Shown: positions 1 through 7,553, numbered from the stretch's first letter. The stretch is 15,261 nucleotides of DNA from an uncultured Eubacteriales bacterium (GCA_902797345.1 CADBSL010000020.1:1-15261), one strand, 5' to 3'. Translations and numbers: made by a program. Notes: generated by a model not told the origin, from the letters alone.

Positions 1-41
1 GCAAAAGACCCGGAGCCTGTCCGTTGCTCCGGGTCTTTTGC
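1..41. terminator. Perfect hairpin, probable bidirectional terminator
   Basis: Sixteen-base arms (1-16 and 26-41) are exact reverse complements around a 9-base loop. Each arm starts or ends with a short A/T run (gcaaaag ... cttttgc), so the hairpin can work on both strands. It lies about 75 bases past the stop codon of the minus-strand 39-residue peptide gene, and may also close a plus-strand gene left of the window. Confidence 0.7.
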
Positions 42-114
42 TGTCCCATTTCATTCTTTTCACATTGAGGAATTTATTTTGAAACCGGTCTTTCGACCGT
101 GTGGTTCGCCGTTC

Positions 115-234
115 TTAAGCAGCTGCGTGCTGATCCCAGCTGAATTCTTCACTCTTTACAACGACTTCTTCTCTGGTCAATAAGGTTACTGCTACTTTGA
201 TCGCTAATACTGCTACGATTACTGCTACTAACAT
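115..234 (-). CDS. Small single-pass membrane peptide (39 aa), unrecognised
   Basis: A 39-codon reading frame, ATG at 234 to TAA at 115. It is preceded by a strong ribosome binding site (GAAAGGAG, 243-250 complement, 8 bases before ATG). Residues 2-19 are almost only Val, Ala, Leu and Ile with a single Lys at 13, which fits one membrane-spanning helix. The C-terminal half (about 20-39) is charged, with two Glu pairs, one Trp and a final Ala triplet. There is no signal peptidase site, lipobox or cysteine. The gene is divergent from the LysR-type regulator and has a plausible promoter of its own whose -35 overlaps the regulator's -35. LysR regulators commonly control the divergent neighbour, so this peptide may be the regulated gene; that is inference. 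I do not recognise the family. Coding status rests on the start, binding site, promoter, downstream hairpin and hydrophobic pattern. Confidence 0.65.
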   Translation of the reverse strand: MLVAVIVAVLAIKVAVTLLTREEVVVKSEEFSWDQHAAA

Positions 235-297
235 GATACCTTCTCCTTTCAATCTTCAAACGGGCCTTGCCCGGACTCATCTCTTTCTTTCAATTGC

Positions 298-326
298 ATA
301 GTAACACGCCAAGGAAACATTGTAAA
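298..326 (-). promoter_or_regulatory. Promoter of the small membrane peptide gene
   Basis: On the minus strand, TTTACA (-35, 321-326) and TACTAT (-10, 298-303) are separated by exactly 17 bases. This gives a transcript leader of about 55-60 bases. The leader contains a short G+C-rich hairpin (CGGGC / GCCCG, 261-273). The -35 overlaps that of the divergent lysR promoter. Confidence 0.5.
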
Positions 327-348
327 ACTGTTAATTTCGGTATATAAT
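320..348 (+). promoter_or_regulatory. Promoter of the LysR-type regulator gene
   Basis: TTGTAA (-35, 320-325) and TATAAT (-10, 343-348) have a 17-base spacer, a near-consensus housekeeping sigma site. It overlaps the divergent promoter, so one bound regulator could affect both directions. A weak dyad (ATTG ... TAAT, 319-336) with T-N11-A-like spacing lies over the shared -35 region and could be a LysR box; this part is speculative. Confidence 0.7.
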
Positions 349-386
349 ACAGGAAAAACCTGTGATGCAAAGGAGGCACAAGATAT

Positions 387-1322
387 ATGAACTTCTCATC
401 CATGGAATACTTTATAGCGGTCGCCCAGGAGCGAAGCTTTACCAAAGCCGCGGAACAACTGCACATTACCCAGCAATCCCTGAGTTCTCACATCGCCGGA
501 ATGGAGAAAGAACTGGACTGCCAGCTGTTGGTCCGCAACGTCCCCTTAAAGCTGACCTATGCCGGGGAGGTGCTTCTCCGGTACGCCAAGCGGTTCGTCA
601 CGGAATGGACCATGCTGCAGCAGGAATTCAGCGACATTTCCCAGAACCAGAAAGGGATCCTGCGGGTAGGGATCAGTATGACCCGTGGCCGGACCCTGCT
701 GCCGGAGATCATCCTCTCCTTCCAGGAATCCTACCCCAACATCTGCGTGGAAATGGTGGAGGACACCAATGAAGGGCTGAACCAGAAGCTGTTGAAAGGC
801 GAGATCGATCTGGCGGTGGCCAACTTCCCGGACTCCATGCCGGGGATCACCCTGTGGGACTACTACCAGGAGGAAGTGGTGCTCCTGATCTCCAAATCAC
901 AATTTCGTGAGATCTACGGAGACCGGGCCGAAGAATGCCGGGAGATGATCCGAAATGAGGATTTCTCCTTCCTGAAGGACCTCCCCTTCGTACTGGGGCA
1001 CGTCACCGACATCGGCGGCCGGGTGGGCCGGGCCTTCCTGCGTCGGGCCGGGATCATGCAGCCCACCATCAAAGCGCTTTCTGACAACGCGGAGACCCTG
1101 CTGTCTCTCTGTGTCCAGGGCGCCGGCGCCTGCTTCTGTGCGGAGAACCTGATGCGGGCCACCCTGTCCCCGGAAGAGATCGACTCCCTGCTGCTGTTCC
1201 GGCTGGGAAACGAGGCCCAGTACCGGATCCGTTTCGGGTACATCAAACAGTCCTATCAATGGAGCGCCGTGGATGCCTTTATGGATGAAGCCATCCGCCA
1301 CCGGACCGGGACCGCCCAATAG
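387..1322 (+). CDS. LysR-family transcriptional regulator
   Basis: A 311-residue protein of normal LysR length. Residues 1-60 form the winged helix-turn-helix; 'FTKAAEQLHITQQSLSSHI' is the classic LysR recognition-helix pattern, followed by the 'EKELDCQLLVR' wing region. Residues about 90-300 are the periplasmic-binding-protein-like effector domain, beginning 'GILRVGISMTRGRTLLPEI'. The start at 387 has an AAAGGAGG site (369-376) ten bases upstream and a strong promoter. It is expected to bind DNA as a tetramer and respond to a small molecule, but the ligand cannot be read from sequence. It is divergent from a 39-residue membrane peptide, the most likely local target. The next gene on the same strand (SPFH protein) has its own leader. 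Confidence 0.93.
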   Translation: MNFSSMEYFIAVAQERSFTKAAEQLHITQQSLSSHIAGMEKELDCQLLVRNVPLKLTYAGEVLLRYAKRFVTEWTMLQQEFSDISQNQKGILRVGISMTRGRTLLPEIILSFQESYPNICVEMVEDTNEGLNQKLLKGEIDLAVANFPDSMPGITLWDYYQEEVVLLISKSQFREIYGDRAEECREMIRNEDFSFLKDLPFVLGHVTDIGGRVGRAFLRRAGIMQPTIKALSDNAETLLSLCVQGAGACFCAENLMRATLSPEEIDSLLLFRLGNEAQYRIRFGYIKQSYQWSAVDAFMDEAIRHRTGTAQ

Positions 1323-1363
1323 AAACCACATTGAAAATTCAAATGGAAAGAAATGCGGTTTTC
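1322..1363 (+). terminator. Weak terminator-like hairpin after lysR
   Basis: Imperfect arms (gaaaccacatt 1322-1332, aatgcggttttc 1352-1363) can pair with one mismatch and one bulge, and are followed by a T-rich stretch. The loop contains a small palindrome (TTGAA-AA-TTCAA, 1331-1342). It could partly separate lysR from the SPFH gene. Confidence 0.3.
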
Positions 1364-1372
1364 TGTTATTAT
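1344..1372 (+). promoter_or_regulatory. Possible promoter of the SPFH protein gene
   Basis: TGGAAA (1344-1349) and TATTAT (1367-1372) have a 17-base spacer. The -10 matches consensus at five of six positions and the -35 at four. The leader then carries a small hairpin (ATACG-AGAA-CGTAT, 1386-1399) before the ribosome binding site. Confidence 0.4.
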
Positions 1373-1418
1373 TAAATCAGGAACAATACGAGAACGTATC
1401 AAAGAAAGGAGAACAACT

Positions 1419-2744
1419 ATGGGTTTGATTTCTGCACTTTACGGCTCCGCTGCCGGCGTCCTGTCGGACCAGTGGAAAGAGTATTTTTACTGTGATGCAC
1501 TGCCGGAAGATGTGCTGGCAGTCAAAGGCAAGAAACGCAATTCCGATCGCTCCTCCAACCACGGTTCGGACAACATCATCTCCTCCGGCTCCGTCATCGC
1601 AGTGGCGGACGGTCAGTGCATGATGATCGTGGAAAATGGACAGATCGTGGAATTCTGCGCCGAACCCGGTGAATATACCTACGATGCTTCTTCCGAGCCC
1701 TCCATCTTCAACGGACCTTTGGGAGAGGGCATCCTGGAGACCTTTGAGCAGATCGGCAAACGATTCACCTTTGGCGGCGAACCGCCGAAAGATCAGCGGG
1801 TCTACTATTTCAACACCCGGGAACTCATGGGAAATAAATACGGCACCGCCACACCGGTCCCCTTCCGGGTAGTGGATGCCAATATCGGATTGGACGTAGA
1901 CATCTCCATCCGCTGCTTTGGGGAATACTCCTATCGGATCTGCGACCCGATGCTCTTCTATAAAAATGTCTGCGGGAATGTGACGAAGGATTTCACCCGT
2001 CAGGATCTGGACGGCCAGTTGAAGTCCGAGCTCCTGACCGCTCTGCAGCCGGCCTTTGCCAAGATCTCCGCCATGGGGATCCGGTACTCGGCTCTGCCGG
2101 GGCACACCTCTGAAATGGCAGACGCTCTGAACGAGATCTTAAGCAATAAATGGAGAGAATTAAGAGGGATCGAGATCGTTTCCTTCGGGATGAACAGCGT
2201 CAAGGCTTCCGAAGAAGATGAAAAAATGATCAAGGACCTGCAGCAAAACGCAGCCTTCAAAGACCCCAATATGGCCGCTGCCTACATGGCCAAGGCCCAG
2301 GCAGACGCCATGAAAGCGGCCGCCGCCAACGAAGGCGCCGGTGCTGCTATGGCCTTCATGGGAATGAACATGGCACAGAACGCCGGCGGCGGGATGAATG
2401 CCGGCCAACTTTACCAGATGGGTCAACAGGCCGCTCAGCACCCGGCCCACCCGGCGAATGCAGCCGGACCCGGCTGGACTTGCACCTGCGGGGCCGTGAA
2501 TACCGGCAATTTCTGCACCCAGTGCGGCTCAAAGAAACCGGAAGCCGCTGCAGACGGTTGGACCTGCTCCTGCGGCACGGTAAACAAGGGCAAATTCTGT
2601 ACGGAATGCGGGGCACCAAAGCCCGCCGGCATCCCCCAATACAAATGCGACAAATGCGGATGGGAACCGCCAAAAGGGACGACACCGCCAAAGTTCTGTC
2701 CGGAATGCGGCGACCCCTTCGATGACGGAGACATCGTCGGCTAA
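1419..2744 (+). CDS. SPFH-domain protein with three C-terminal zinc ribbons
   Basis: 441 residues. The start at 1419 is chosen because AAAGGAG (1405-1411) sits 7 bases upstream; the in-frame ATG at 1353 has no binding site and would add a basic, unconserved leader. Residues about 15-260 match the SPFH (stomatin/prohibitin-like) fold of the YdjI or 'virion core protein' group. A helical segment (about 260-300) and an Ala/Gly/Met/Gln-rich linker (about 300-350) follow. Three zinc ribbons close the protein: Cys355/357/366/369, Cys383/385/394/397 and Cys410/413/427/430. There is no signal peptide or clear membrane helix. In Bacillus subtilis YdjI works with a PspA-like protein at the membrane under envelope stress; a similar scaffold role here is inference, and no PspA gene is present in the window. 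It ends at a bidirectional terminator shared with thl. Confidence 0.87.
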   Translation: MGLISALYGSAAGVLSDQWKEYFYCDALPEDVLAVKGKKRNSDRSSNHGSDNIISSGSVIAVADGQCMMIVENGQIVEFCAEPGEYTYDASSEPSIFNGPLGEGILETFEQIGKRFTFGGEPPKDQRVYYFNTRELMGNKYGTATPVPFRVVDANIGLDVDISIRCFGEYSYRICDPMLFYKNVCGNVTKDFTRQDLDGQLKSELLTALQPAFAKISAMGIRYSALPGHTSEMADALNEILSNKWRELRGIEIVSFGMNSVKASEEDEKMIKDLQQNAAFKDPNMAAAYMAKAQADAMKAAAANEGAGAAMAFMGMNMAQNAGGGMNAGQLYQMGQQAAQHPAHPANAAGPGWTCTCGAVNTGNFCTQCGSKKPEAAADGWTCSCGTVNKGKFCTECGAPKPAGIPQYKCDKCGWEPPKGTTPPKFCPECGDPFDDGDIVG

Positions 2745-2753
2745 CGAAAAAAC

Positions 2754-2786
2754 ACCCCGGGAACTCAAAGCTCCCGGGGTATATTC
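2754..2786. terminator. Bidirectional terminator between the SPFH gene and thl
   Basis: Nine-base perfect arms (ACCCCGGGA 2754-2762, TCCCGGGGT 2772-2780) around a 9-base loop. The minus strand has a six-T run after the stem; the plus strand has a T-rich tail. It sits between two convergent genes that end at 2744 and 2812. Confidence 0.85.
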
Positions 2787-2811
2787 ATTTTTTGAAGACT
2801 CTTTGGAGTTC

Positions 2812-3996
2812 TTACACTCTTTCCACGATCAATGCGGTCCCCATCCCACCGCCGATGCAGAGGGTGGCCAGACCGTAGTGGGAATCTCTCTTTTCCATTT
2901 CATAAAGCAGGCTGCAAAGGATCCGACCGCCGGATGCGCCGATGGGGTGCCCGATGGCTACAGCGCCGCCGTTGACGTTGGTCTTTTCCGGATCCAGTCC
3001 CAGATCCCGGACCACTGCCAGAGACTGGGCTGCGAAGGCTTCATTGGCTTCCACCAGATCCAGATCTTCTACCTTCAGGCCGGCTTTTTCCAGCGCTTTC
3101 TGAGATGCCGGGATCGGGCCGGTGCCCATGATCGCCGGATCCACACCGGCGGAAGCGTAGGAAACGATCTTCGCCATGGGTTTCAGACCCAGTTCCTTCG
3201 CTTTTTCTTCGCTCATCAATACGAAAGCCGCCGCTCCGTCGTTGATGCCGGAGGAATTGGCTGCGGTGACGATACCGCCGTCTTTTTTGAATGCGGGTTT
3301 TAATTTCCCGACTTTTTCCATGGTATTTCCGAATTTCGGGTCCTCATCCGTATCAAAGATGATGGGATCGCCCTTCTTCTGGGGAACTTCCACCGGAACG
3401 ATCTCGTCCTTGAATCTGCCGGATTTGATGGCTTCTTCCGCCCGATTCTGGGAAGTAACGGAGAACTGATCCAGTTCTTCCCGGGTCAATCCGTATTTTT
3501 CCGCCACGTTTTCCGCGGTGATGCCCATGTGATAATCATTGAACACATCCCACAGGCCGTCTTTGATCATCATATCCACCATCTTGCCGTCTCCCATTCT
3601 CTGTCCCCATCTGGCTCCCGGGAGCAGATAGGGAGTCTGGCTCATGTTTTCCGTACCGCCGGCTACTATGATATCCGCATCGCCGGCTTTGATGATCTGA
3701 GCTCCCAGGCTGACCGCTCTCAGACCGGACCCACATACTTTATTGATGGTCATTGCAGGCACTTCGATGGGCAGATCTGCACCCAGGCTAACCTGTCTGG
3801 CCACGTTCTGGCCCTGTCCTCCCTGGAGGACACATCCGAAGATCAGTTCGTCTACGGCTTCCGGTGCAACGTTGGCTCTCTTTAAAGCTTCTTTCACGGT
3901 GATAGCACCCAGCTGAACTGCGCCGATAGTCTTTAATGTGCCGCCAAAACTACCTACCGGTGTCCGTACAGCACTGACGATTACTACATTCTGCAT
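2812..3996 (-). CDS. thl: Acetyl-CoA C-acetyltransferase (thiolase)
   Basis: Condenses two acetyl-CoA to acetoacetyl-CoA, or the reverse; cytoplasmic. The length of 394 residues is normal for bacterial biosynthetic thiolases. The nucleophile is Cys88 in 'INKVCGSGLRAV'; His350 is in 'GHPIGASGGR'; the acid/base Cys380 is in 'CIGGGMGTA'. The 'NEAFAAQ' signature is intact, so the enzyme should be active. The start has GAGAGGAG upstream. The gene lies downstream of the surE/hydrolase operon but has its own promoter (4040-4068) and ends at a strong terminator. In clostridia this enzyme starts butyrate or butanol synthesis, usually beside hbd, crt and bcd; none of those is adjacent here, so the pathway is not settled by context. 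Confidence 0.95.
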   Translation of the reverse strand: MQNVVIVSAVRTPVGSFGGTLKTIGAVQLGAITVKEALKRANVAPEAVDELIFGCVLQGGQGQNVARQVSLGADLPIEVPAMTINKVCGSGLRAVSLGAQIIKAGDADIIVAGGTENMSQTPYLLPGARWGQRMGDGKMVDMMIKDGLWDVFNDYHMGITAENVAEKYGLTREELDQFSVTSQNRAEEAIKSGRFKDEIVPVEVPQKKGDPIIFDTDEDPKFGNTMEKVGKLKPAFKKDGGIVTAANSSGINDGAAAFVLMSEEKAKELGLKPMAKIVSYASAGVDPAIMGTGPIPASQKALEKAGLKVEDLDLVEANEAFAAQSLAVVRDLGLDPEKTNVNGGAVAIGHPIGASGGRILCSLLYEMEKRDSHYGLATLCIGGGMGTALIVERV

Positions 3997-4039
3997 AATT
4001 AATCTCCTCTCATTTTTTTAACATACTTTCAGTTGTTCT

Positions 4040-4068
4040 ATTGTACCCTGTTACGGGTGGAATAGCAA
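4040..4068 (-). promoter_or_regulatory. Promoter of thl
   Basis: On the minus strand TTGCTA (-35, 4063-4068) and TACAAT (-10, 4040-4045) are separated by 17 bases. The spacer carries a short dyad (ACCC ... GGGT, 4045-4058) that might be an operator. The promoter lies just past the stop codon of the upstream hydrolase gene, where no terminator is visible, so thl may also receive readthrough. Confidence 0.65.
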
Positions 4069-4075
4069 TGGTTTT

Positions 4076-4627
4076 CTACTTGACCAGGGCAGAAATCGCC
4101 TTGAACTCCGGGGCCTTTGAGGTCTCCAGGAGTTCGAAGAGGATCGCTTCGTAACTCATGACCCCCGCTCCGGCTTCCTGCATGAACCGGATCGCGGTAT
4201 CCCGGTCTGAATCCTTCCGGGAAGCCACACAGTCCGCAGCCACGTAAACCGTATACCCGGCATCCATCATATCCAGCACTGTCTGTTGTTCACAGACGTG
4301 GGTCTCGATCCCCACCACGACAGCCACCTTCCGGCCCAGTTCTTCGATCTTCTTCACGAAATTTTCTTCCTTCCAGGCACTAAAGGCCACCTTATCGATA
4401 TAGACCGCATCCTCATTTGCTTCTTTGATCTCCGGAATGGTCTGCCCCAATCCCTTTGGGTATTGCTGGGTCATCACCACCGGCAGCCCCAGGATCTGAA
4501 ATCCCTTCAAAAGCCGCACGGATGCGTCGATCAGTTCTTCTTTACCGGACATGGCCGGCACCAGCCGTTCCTGGTAATCGATCCCTACCAGGACGCAGTT
4601 TTCTCTCAGTAATCGGGTCCGTTTCAT
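4076..4627 (-). CDS. Isochorismatase-family cysteine hydrolase
   Basis: 183 residues from the ATG at 4627. That start is preferred over the ATG at 4633 because AAAGGA is about 7 bases upstream of it and almost touches the earlier one. The fold and triad of the isochorismatase-like (YcaC/nicotinamidase-like) family are visible: Asp17 in 'VGIDYQERL', Lys79 in 'DKVAFSAW' and nucleophile Cys112 in 'GIETHVCEQQT'. The two residues before the Cys are His-Val, as in the YcaC-type group rather than in known nicotinamidases. The substrate cannot be named. It is the last gene of the housekeeping operon, about 20 bases after surE, and looks like a passenger on it. Confidence 0.88.
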   Translation of the reverse strand: MKRTRLLRENCVLVGIDYQERLVPAMSGKEELIDASVRLLKGFQILGLPVVMTQQYPKGLGQTIPEIKEANEDAVYIDKVAFSAWKEENFVKKIEELGRKVAVVVGIETHVCEQQTVLDMMDAGYTVYVAADCVASRKDSDRDTAIRFMQEAGAGVMSYEAILFELLETSKAPEFKAISALVK

Positions 4628-4650
4628 CCTCATTTCCTTTCTGTTTTTCT

Positions 4651-5409
4651 CTATAATCGTATATTCCAGCTTTCGATCTCTTTCCGGTACGCCTGAGCCG
4701 TCAGATCAAACTGGATCGGAGTCACGGTGATGTATTTGTCCCGGATCGCCTGCACGTCGGCTTCCGGGTGCTGGGGCAGCTTTTCCGCCACACCGTTATA
4801 CCAGTAATACCAGTCTCCGTAGCCGGACTGCTCTTTTCGGAAATTTTCTGCGTAATGGACGTGGCCCAATTGAGTGACCCGGACGCCCCGGATCTCTTCT
4901 TCCGGCAGATCCGGAATATTCACGTTCAGCATGATGCCCTCTTCCAATCCTTCTTCCAGGATCCTCTTCGCCAGTGTCCGGGCGATCTTCATGGAAGCGC
5001 CAAAATGTTTCGGGTCCGTCGAGCAGATGGACACCGCCATGGAGGGTTTCCCGCTGAAAATACCCTCGATGCCGCCGGCCACGGTCCCGGAATAGAAACA
5101 GTCTTCGCCCACATTGGCGCCGTGATTCGTCCCGGAGACCACCAGGTCCACATCTTCCACCAGCATCCGGATCCCCAGCTTCACGCAGTCCGCCGGCAAA
5201 CCCGTCACGGTCCAGGCCCTGGTCGCAAGGGGGATCTGCGCTTCTTCCACGATCATGGGTGTACGCATGGTAATGCCGTGGCCACAGGCGCTTTTCTCCG
5301 TGTTTGGTGCCACGACATAGATTTCCCCGAGATCCGACAAAGCCTCCACCAGGGATTCGATGCCCCTGGCCCGGATCCCATCGTCATTGGTTATCAGTAT
5401 CTTTTTCAT
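4651..5409 (-). CDS. surE: 5'/3'-nucleotidase SurE
   Basis: 252 residues, normal for SurE, a metal-dependent nucleoside monophosphate phosphatase of the cytoplasm. The metal site is complete: Asn8-Asp9-Asp10-Gly ('ITNDDGI'), Ser40 in 'EKSACGHGIT' and Asn95 in 'VSGTNHGANVG'. Its ATG overlaps the stop of the DUF951 gene by four bases (ATGA), with AAAGGAAA upstream inside that gene, so the two are translationally coupled. Role by family: nucleotide salvage and stress survival. Confidence 0.95.
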   Translation of the reverse strand: MKKILITNDDGIRARGIESLVEALSDLGEIYVVAPNTEKSACGHGITMRTPMIVEEAQIPLATRAWTVTGLPADCVKLGIRMLVEDVDLVVSGTNHGANVGEDCFYSGTVAGGIEGIFSGKPSMAVSICSTDPKHFGASMKIARTLAKRILEEGLEEGIMLNVNIPDLPEEEIRGVRVTQLGHVHYAENFRKEQSGYGDWYYWYNGVAEKLPQHPEADVQAIRDKYITVTPIQFDLTAQAYRKEIESWNIRL

Positions 5410-5594
5410 TTTGTCTCGGTTTCCTTTATTTTTCTGATTCGCTTTTCCAGCTTCACTCTCGGGATCCAGATCTGTGCATCACAATTCAGACAGCGGATCC
5501 GGAAATCCATCCCTGCCCGGAGGATCTCAAACTCCTTTCCGCCGCAGGGGTGCTGCTTTTTCAGTTCGATCACATCACCGATCTTCAGCTCCAT
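5406..5594 (-). CDS. DUF951 family protein
   Basis: 62 residues, basic, matching the small DUF951 family common in Firmicutes. Conserved features visible are the N-terminal 'IGDVIELKKQHPCGG', 'FEILRAGMDFRIRCLNC' and 'WIPRVKLEKR'. Three cysteines (Cys17, 35, 38) could bind metal or nucleic acid, but the family's function is unknown. Its start overlaps the end of the cvpA-like gene by ten bases and its stop overlaps surE by four, so it is part of a coupled cluster. Confidence 0.9.
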   Translation of the reverse strand: MELKIGDVIELKKQHPCGGKEFEILRAGMDFRIRCLNCDAQIWIPRVKLEKRIRKIKETETK

Positions 5595-6091
5595 AAGTTA
5601 GACAAGCCTCCGGAGGACAACAGTCCTTTCATAAACGAGTGATAGACATTGACCATTTGAGAGCCATCCAAGATATCCCGAACTGCTGCGAACATATCGG
5701 TCATATGGGTCAGGATCGCAGTCAATACCACCAGCAAAACGATGGCCTTGACGGCTCCGATGATGAGGCCGATGACCTTATCCGCTTTTCCCAGCACCGG
5801 CGTCTTGTGGATGAAGCTGGCGATGAGGCGGATGATGATCCCCACCAGGATCCGCACGGCAATGATGGTGAGTACCAAAAGAACAAACAGGCTCTCACTT
5901 CCGGAAATATCCAGTCCGATCATCCCCATCACGTCTTCCGGAGAGATCGTCGCCTGCTGCCAGATATACACCGCCGCGATGATGGCGATGATCCAGCCTA
6001 AAATGTGTCGGAGTCCTTTGATCGCACCGGAAGCATATCCTCTCCACAGGAATAGCGCCAACACGATCAAACTAAAAATATCATATTTCAT
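5585..6091 (-). CDS. CvpA family membrane protein
   Basis: 168 residues with about four hydrophobic segments (roughly 5-20, 28-44, 68-92 and 104-127), the usual CvpA (colicin V production) topology. The family is linked to colicin V export and envelope integrity in enterobacteria; the role in clostridia is unknown. The gene begins three bases after the rsmA stop and uses a GGGAG site inside the rsmA end. It overlaps the DUF951 gene by ten bases. Confidence 0.85.
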   Translation of the reverse strand: MKYDIFSLIVLALFLWRGYASGAIKGLRHILGWIIAIIAAVYIWQQATISPEDVMGMIGLDISGSESLFVLLVLTIIAVRILVGIIIRLIASFIHKTPVLGKADKVIGLIIGAVKAIVLLVVLTAILTHMTDMFAAVRDILDGSQMVNVYHSFMKGLLSSGGLSNLWS

Positions 6092-6094
6092 GAG

Positions 6095-6961
6095 CTATTC
6101 TCCCAGAGCGTTGGCGATTGCTGCGAATTCCTCCATGGACAGGGTCTCCGCCCTTCTCTGGGGGCTGATCCCAAGCCCGTCCAGAAATCCGTTCATCTCG
6201 TCTTTACTCATTCCTTTAACACCGGTCAGACAGTTCAACAGGGTTTTCCGCCGCATGCTGAAGCCGGCTCTGACCACTTCAAAAAACAACTTCTCATCTA
6301 TCAGATCCACCGGCTTTTCCTTCCGCAGGTCCAGCCTGAGAACAGTGGAGTCGACTTTGGGTTTCGGAACAAAGCTTTCCGCCGGAACCTGAGCGATGGT
6401 TTCCAGTGTGCAGTAATACTGTACCGCCAGGGTGATGGCCCCGTAGGCTTTCGTTCCCGGGGACGCCGTCAGGCGTTCCGCCACTTCCTTTTGCATCATG
6501 ATGGTGATGCTTTCCGCCGGGATGTCCTCTTCCAGCAGCTTCATGATGATCGGGGTGGTGATATAATAAGGGAGGTTCCCCACCACCTTGAGATTCTCTA
6601 TTTCAGGATGTTCCTCTTTTACTTTTTCCTGTAACGCCCCGATGTCTACATCTAATATATCAGCCTGGAGGATATCGATATTATCCAGCCCCGTAAGGGT
6701 CTGCTCCAGGATCGGGATCAGTTTGCGGTCGATCTCCACCGCCGTGACCCATCCTGCCTGCTCCGCACAGGCCAGTGTCAACACCCCGATGCCGGGACCG
6801 ATCTCCAGCACATGATCTGTTTTTTTGATTTCCGCTCCATCGGCGATCTCCCGGATCGCCTCCGGATCTGCCAGGAAGTTCTGTCCGAGTTTTTTCGAAA
6901 ACCCCGCTTTGTTCCGGGCCATTACCGCCCGGATCCGGGCTTCTGTAAATTCTTTGGTCAT
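6095..6961 (-). CDS. rsmA: 16S rRNA (adenine1518/1519-N6)-dimethyltransferase RsmA (KsgA)
   Basis: Dimethylates two adjacent adenines in the 3' terminal hairpin of 16S rRNA during small-subunit assembly. 288 residues, normal length. Visible motifs: 'KKLGQNFL' (23-30), SAM-binding 'EIGPGIGVLT' (53-62), acidic 'VEID' (75-78) and catalytic 'NLPYYI' (129-134). The C-terminal helical domain starts around 220. The start at 6961 fits the family, but no good ribosome binding site precedes it; the 59-base gap from rnmV holds a small G+C-rich hairpin (6983-6998). The order rnmV-rsmA is conserved in Firmicutes. Confidence 0.96.
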   Translation of the reverse strand: MTKEFTEARIRAVMARNKAGFSKKLGQNFLADPEAIREIADGAEIKKTDHVLEIGPGIGVLTLACAEQAGWVTAVEIDRKLIPILEQTLTGLDNIDILQADILDVDIGALQEKVKEEHPEIENLKVVGNLPYYITTPIIMKLLEEDIPAESITIMMQKEVAERLTASPGTKAYGAITLAVQYYCTLETIAQVPAESFVPKPKVDSTVLRLDLRKEKPVDLIDEKLFFEVVRAGFSMRRKTLLNCLTGVKGMSKDEMNGFLDGLGISPQRRAETLSMEEFAAIANALGE

Positions 6962-7020
6962 TTTATTATTGGGCAGCCTGAAGCCGGAACCTGCCGGCCA
7001 AAAGCTTCTTTCTTATAGTC

Positions 7021-7551
7021 TTATAGTTTTTTCAGCGCTTCTGCAAATTCTTCTTCCGTCACGCCATAATGATTCAGCCGTTTTAAAAACGTCCGGGTGT
7101 TCCCGTAGCCGATCCCCAGGATCTCTCCCAGCCGGCCGCGGCGGTCCCCAGCGCCTTCCCCGGCGCTGAGTCCCAGCTCCACCATATCGGCCATCGAAAA
7201 GAGGTCTTCCTTTGGCGGTTGTTCGGTCCGAACCTTTTCCAACGCCTTTCGGATCGCCTCCGGAGAAGCGTTCTCTACGCCGATGTCATCATCCTTCGTT
7301 CCGGCTTCTCTGGAAATAAAGGCATGCTTCGCCTCCGGGAAACGTTCGGTCAGCTTTCGCCGGATATTCTCTCCGGCATGATCCGGATCGGTAAAGATAA
7401 TGATCCCGCAACGGCGGTACGCCTCTTCGATCTTTTTCCAGGTCTTTGAAGAAATGCCGAATCCATGAGTGATCAGGATCTGGGCGTCCACTGCCCGTTT
7501 CACCGCTGCCTCATCATCCTTGCCTTCCACGACGATCACTTCTTTGATCAT
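7021..7551 (-). CDS. rnmV: Ribonuclease M5
   Basis: Matures the 5S rRNA from its precursor, together with ribosomal protein L18. 176 residues. The TOPRIM domain has Glu9 in 'VVEGKDDEAAV' and the acidic pair Asp55/Asp57 in 'FTDPDHAGE'. The C-terminal domain ends 'GIGYGNTRTFLKRLNHYGV', typical of the family. It starts two bases after the stop of the septum initiator gene, with GGGGGAG across that stop. Its target, a 5S rRNA gene, lies at the right end of the window. Confidence 0.95.
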   Translation of the reverse strand: MIKEVIVVEGKDDEAAVKRAVDAQILITHGFGISSKTWKKIEEAYRRCGIIIFTDPDHAGENIRRKLTERFPEAKHAFISREAGTKDDDIGVENASPEAIRKALEKVRTEQPPKEDLFSMADMVELGLSAGEGAGDRRGRLGEILGIGYGNTRTFLKRLNHYGVTEEEFAEALKKL

Positions 7552-7553
7552 GA

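Noticed and set aside
1353..1418. An upstream start for the SPFH protein adding 22 residues
   Set aside because: No ribosome binding site precedes 1353, while a strong one precedes 1419; the extra residues are basic and unlike the family start.
1377..2105. A 242-codon minus-strand frame inside the SPFH gene
   Set aside because: It is a shadow of the SPFH gene, with no binding site or recognisable motif.
4768..5601. A 277-codon plus-strand frame across surE and the DUF951 gene
   Set aside because: It is antisense to two confident, overlapping genes, and its His/Pro/Arg-rich product resembles no family.
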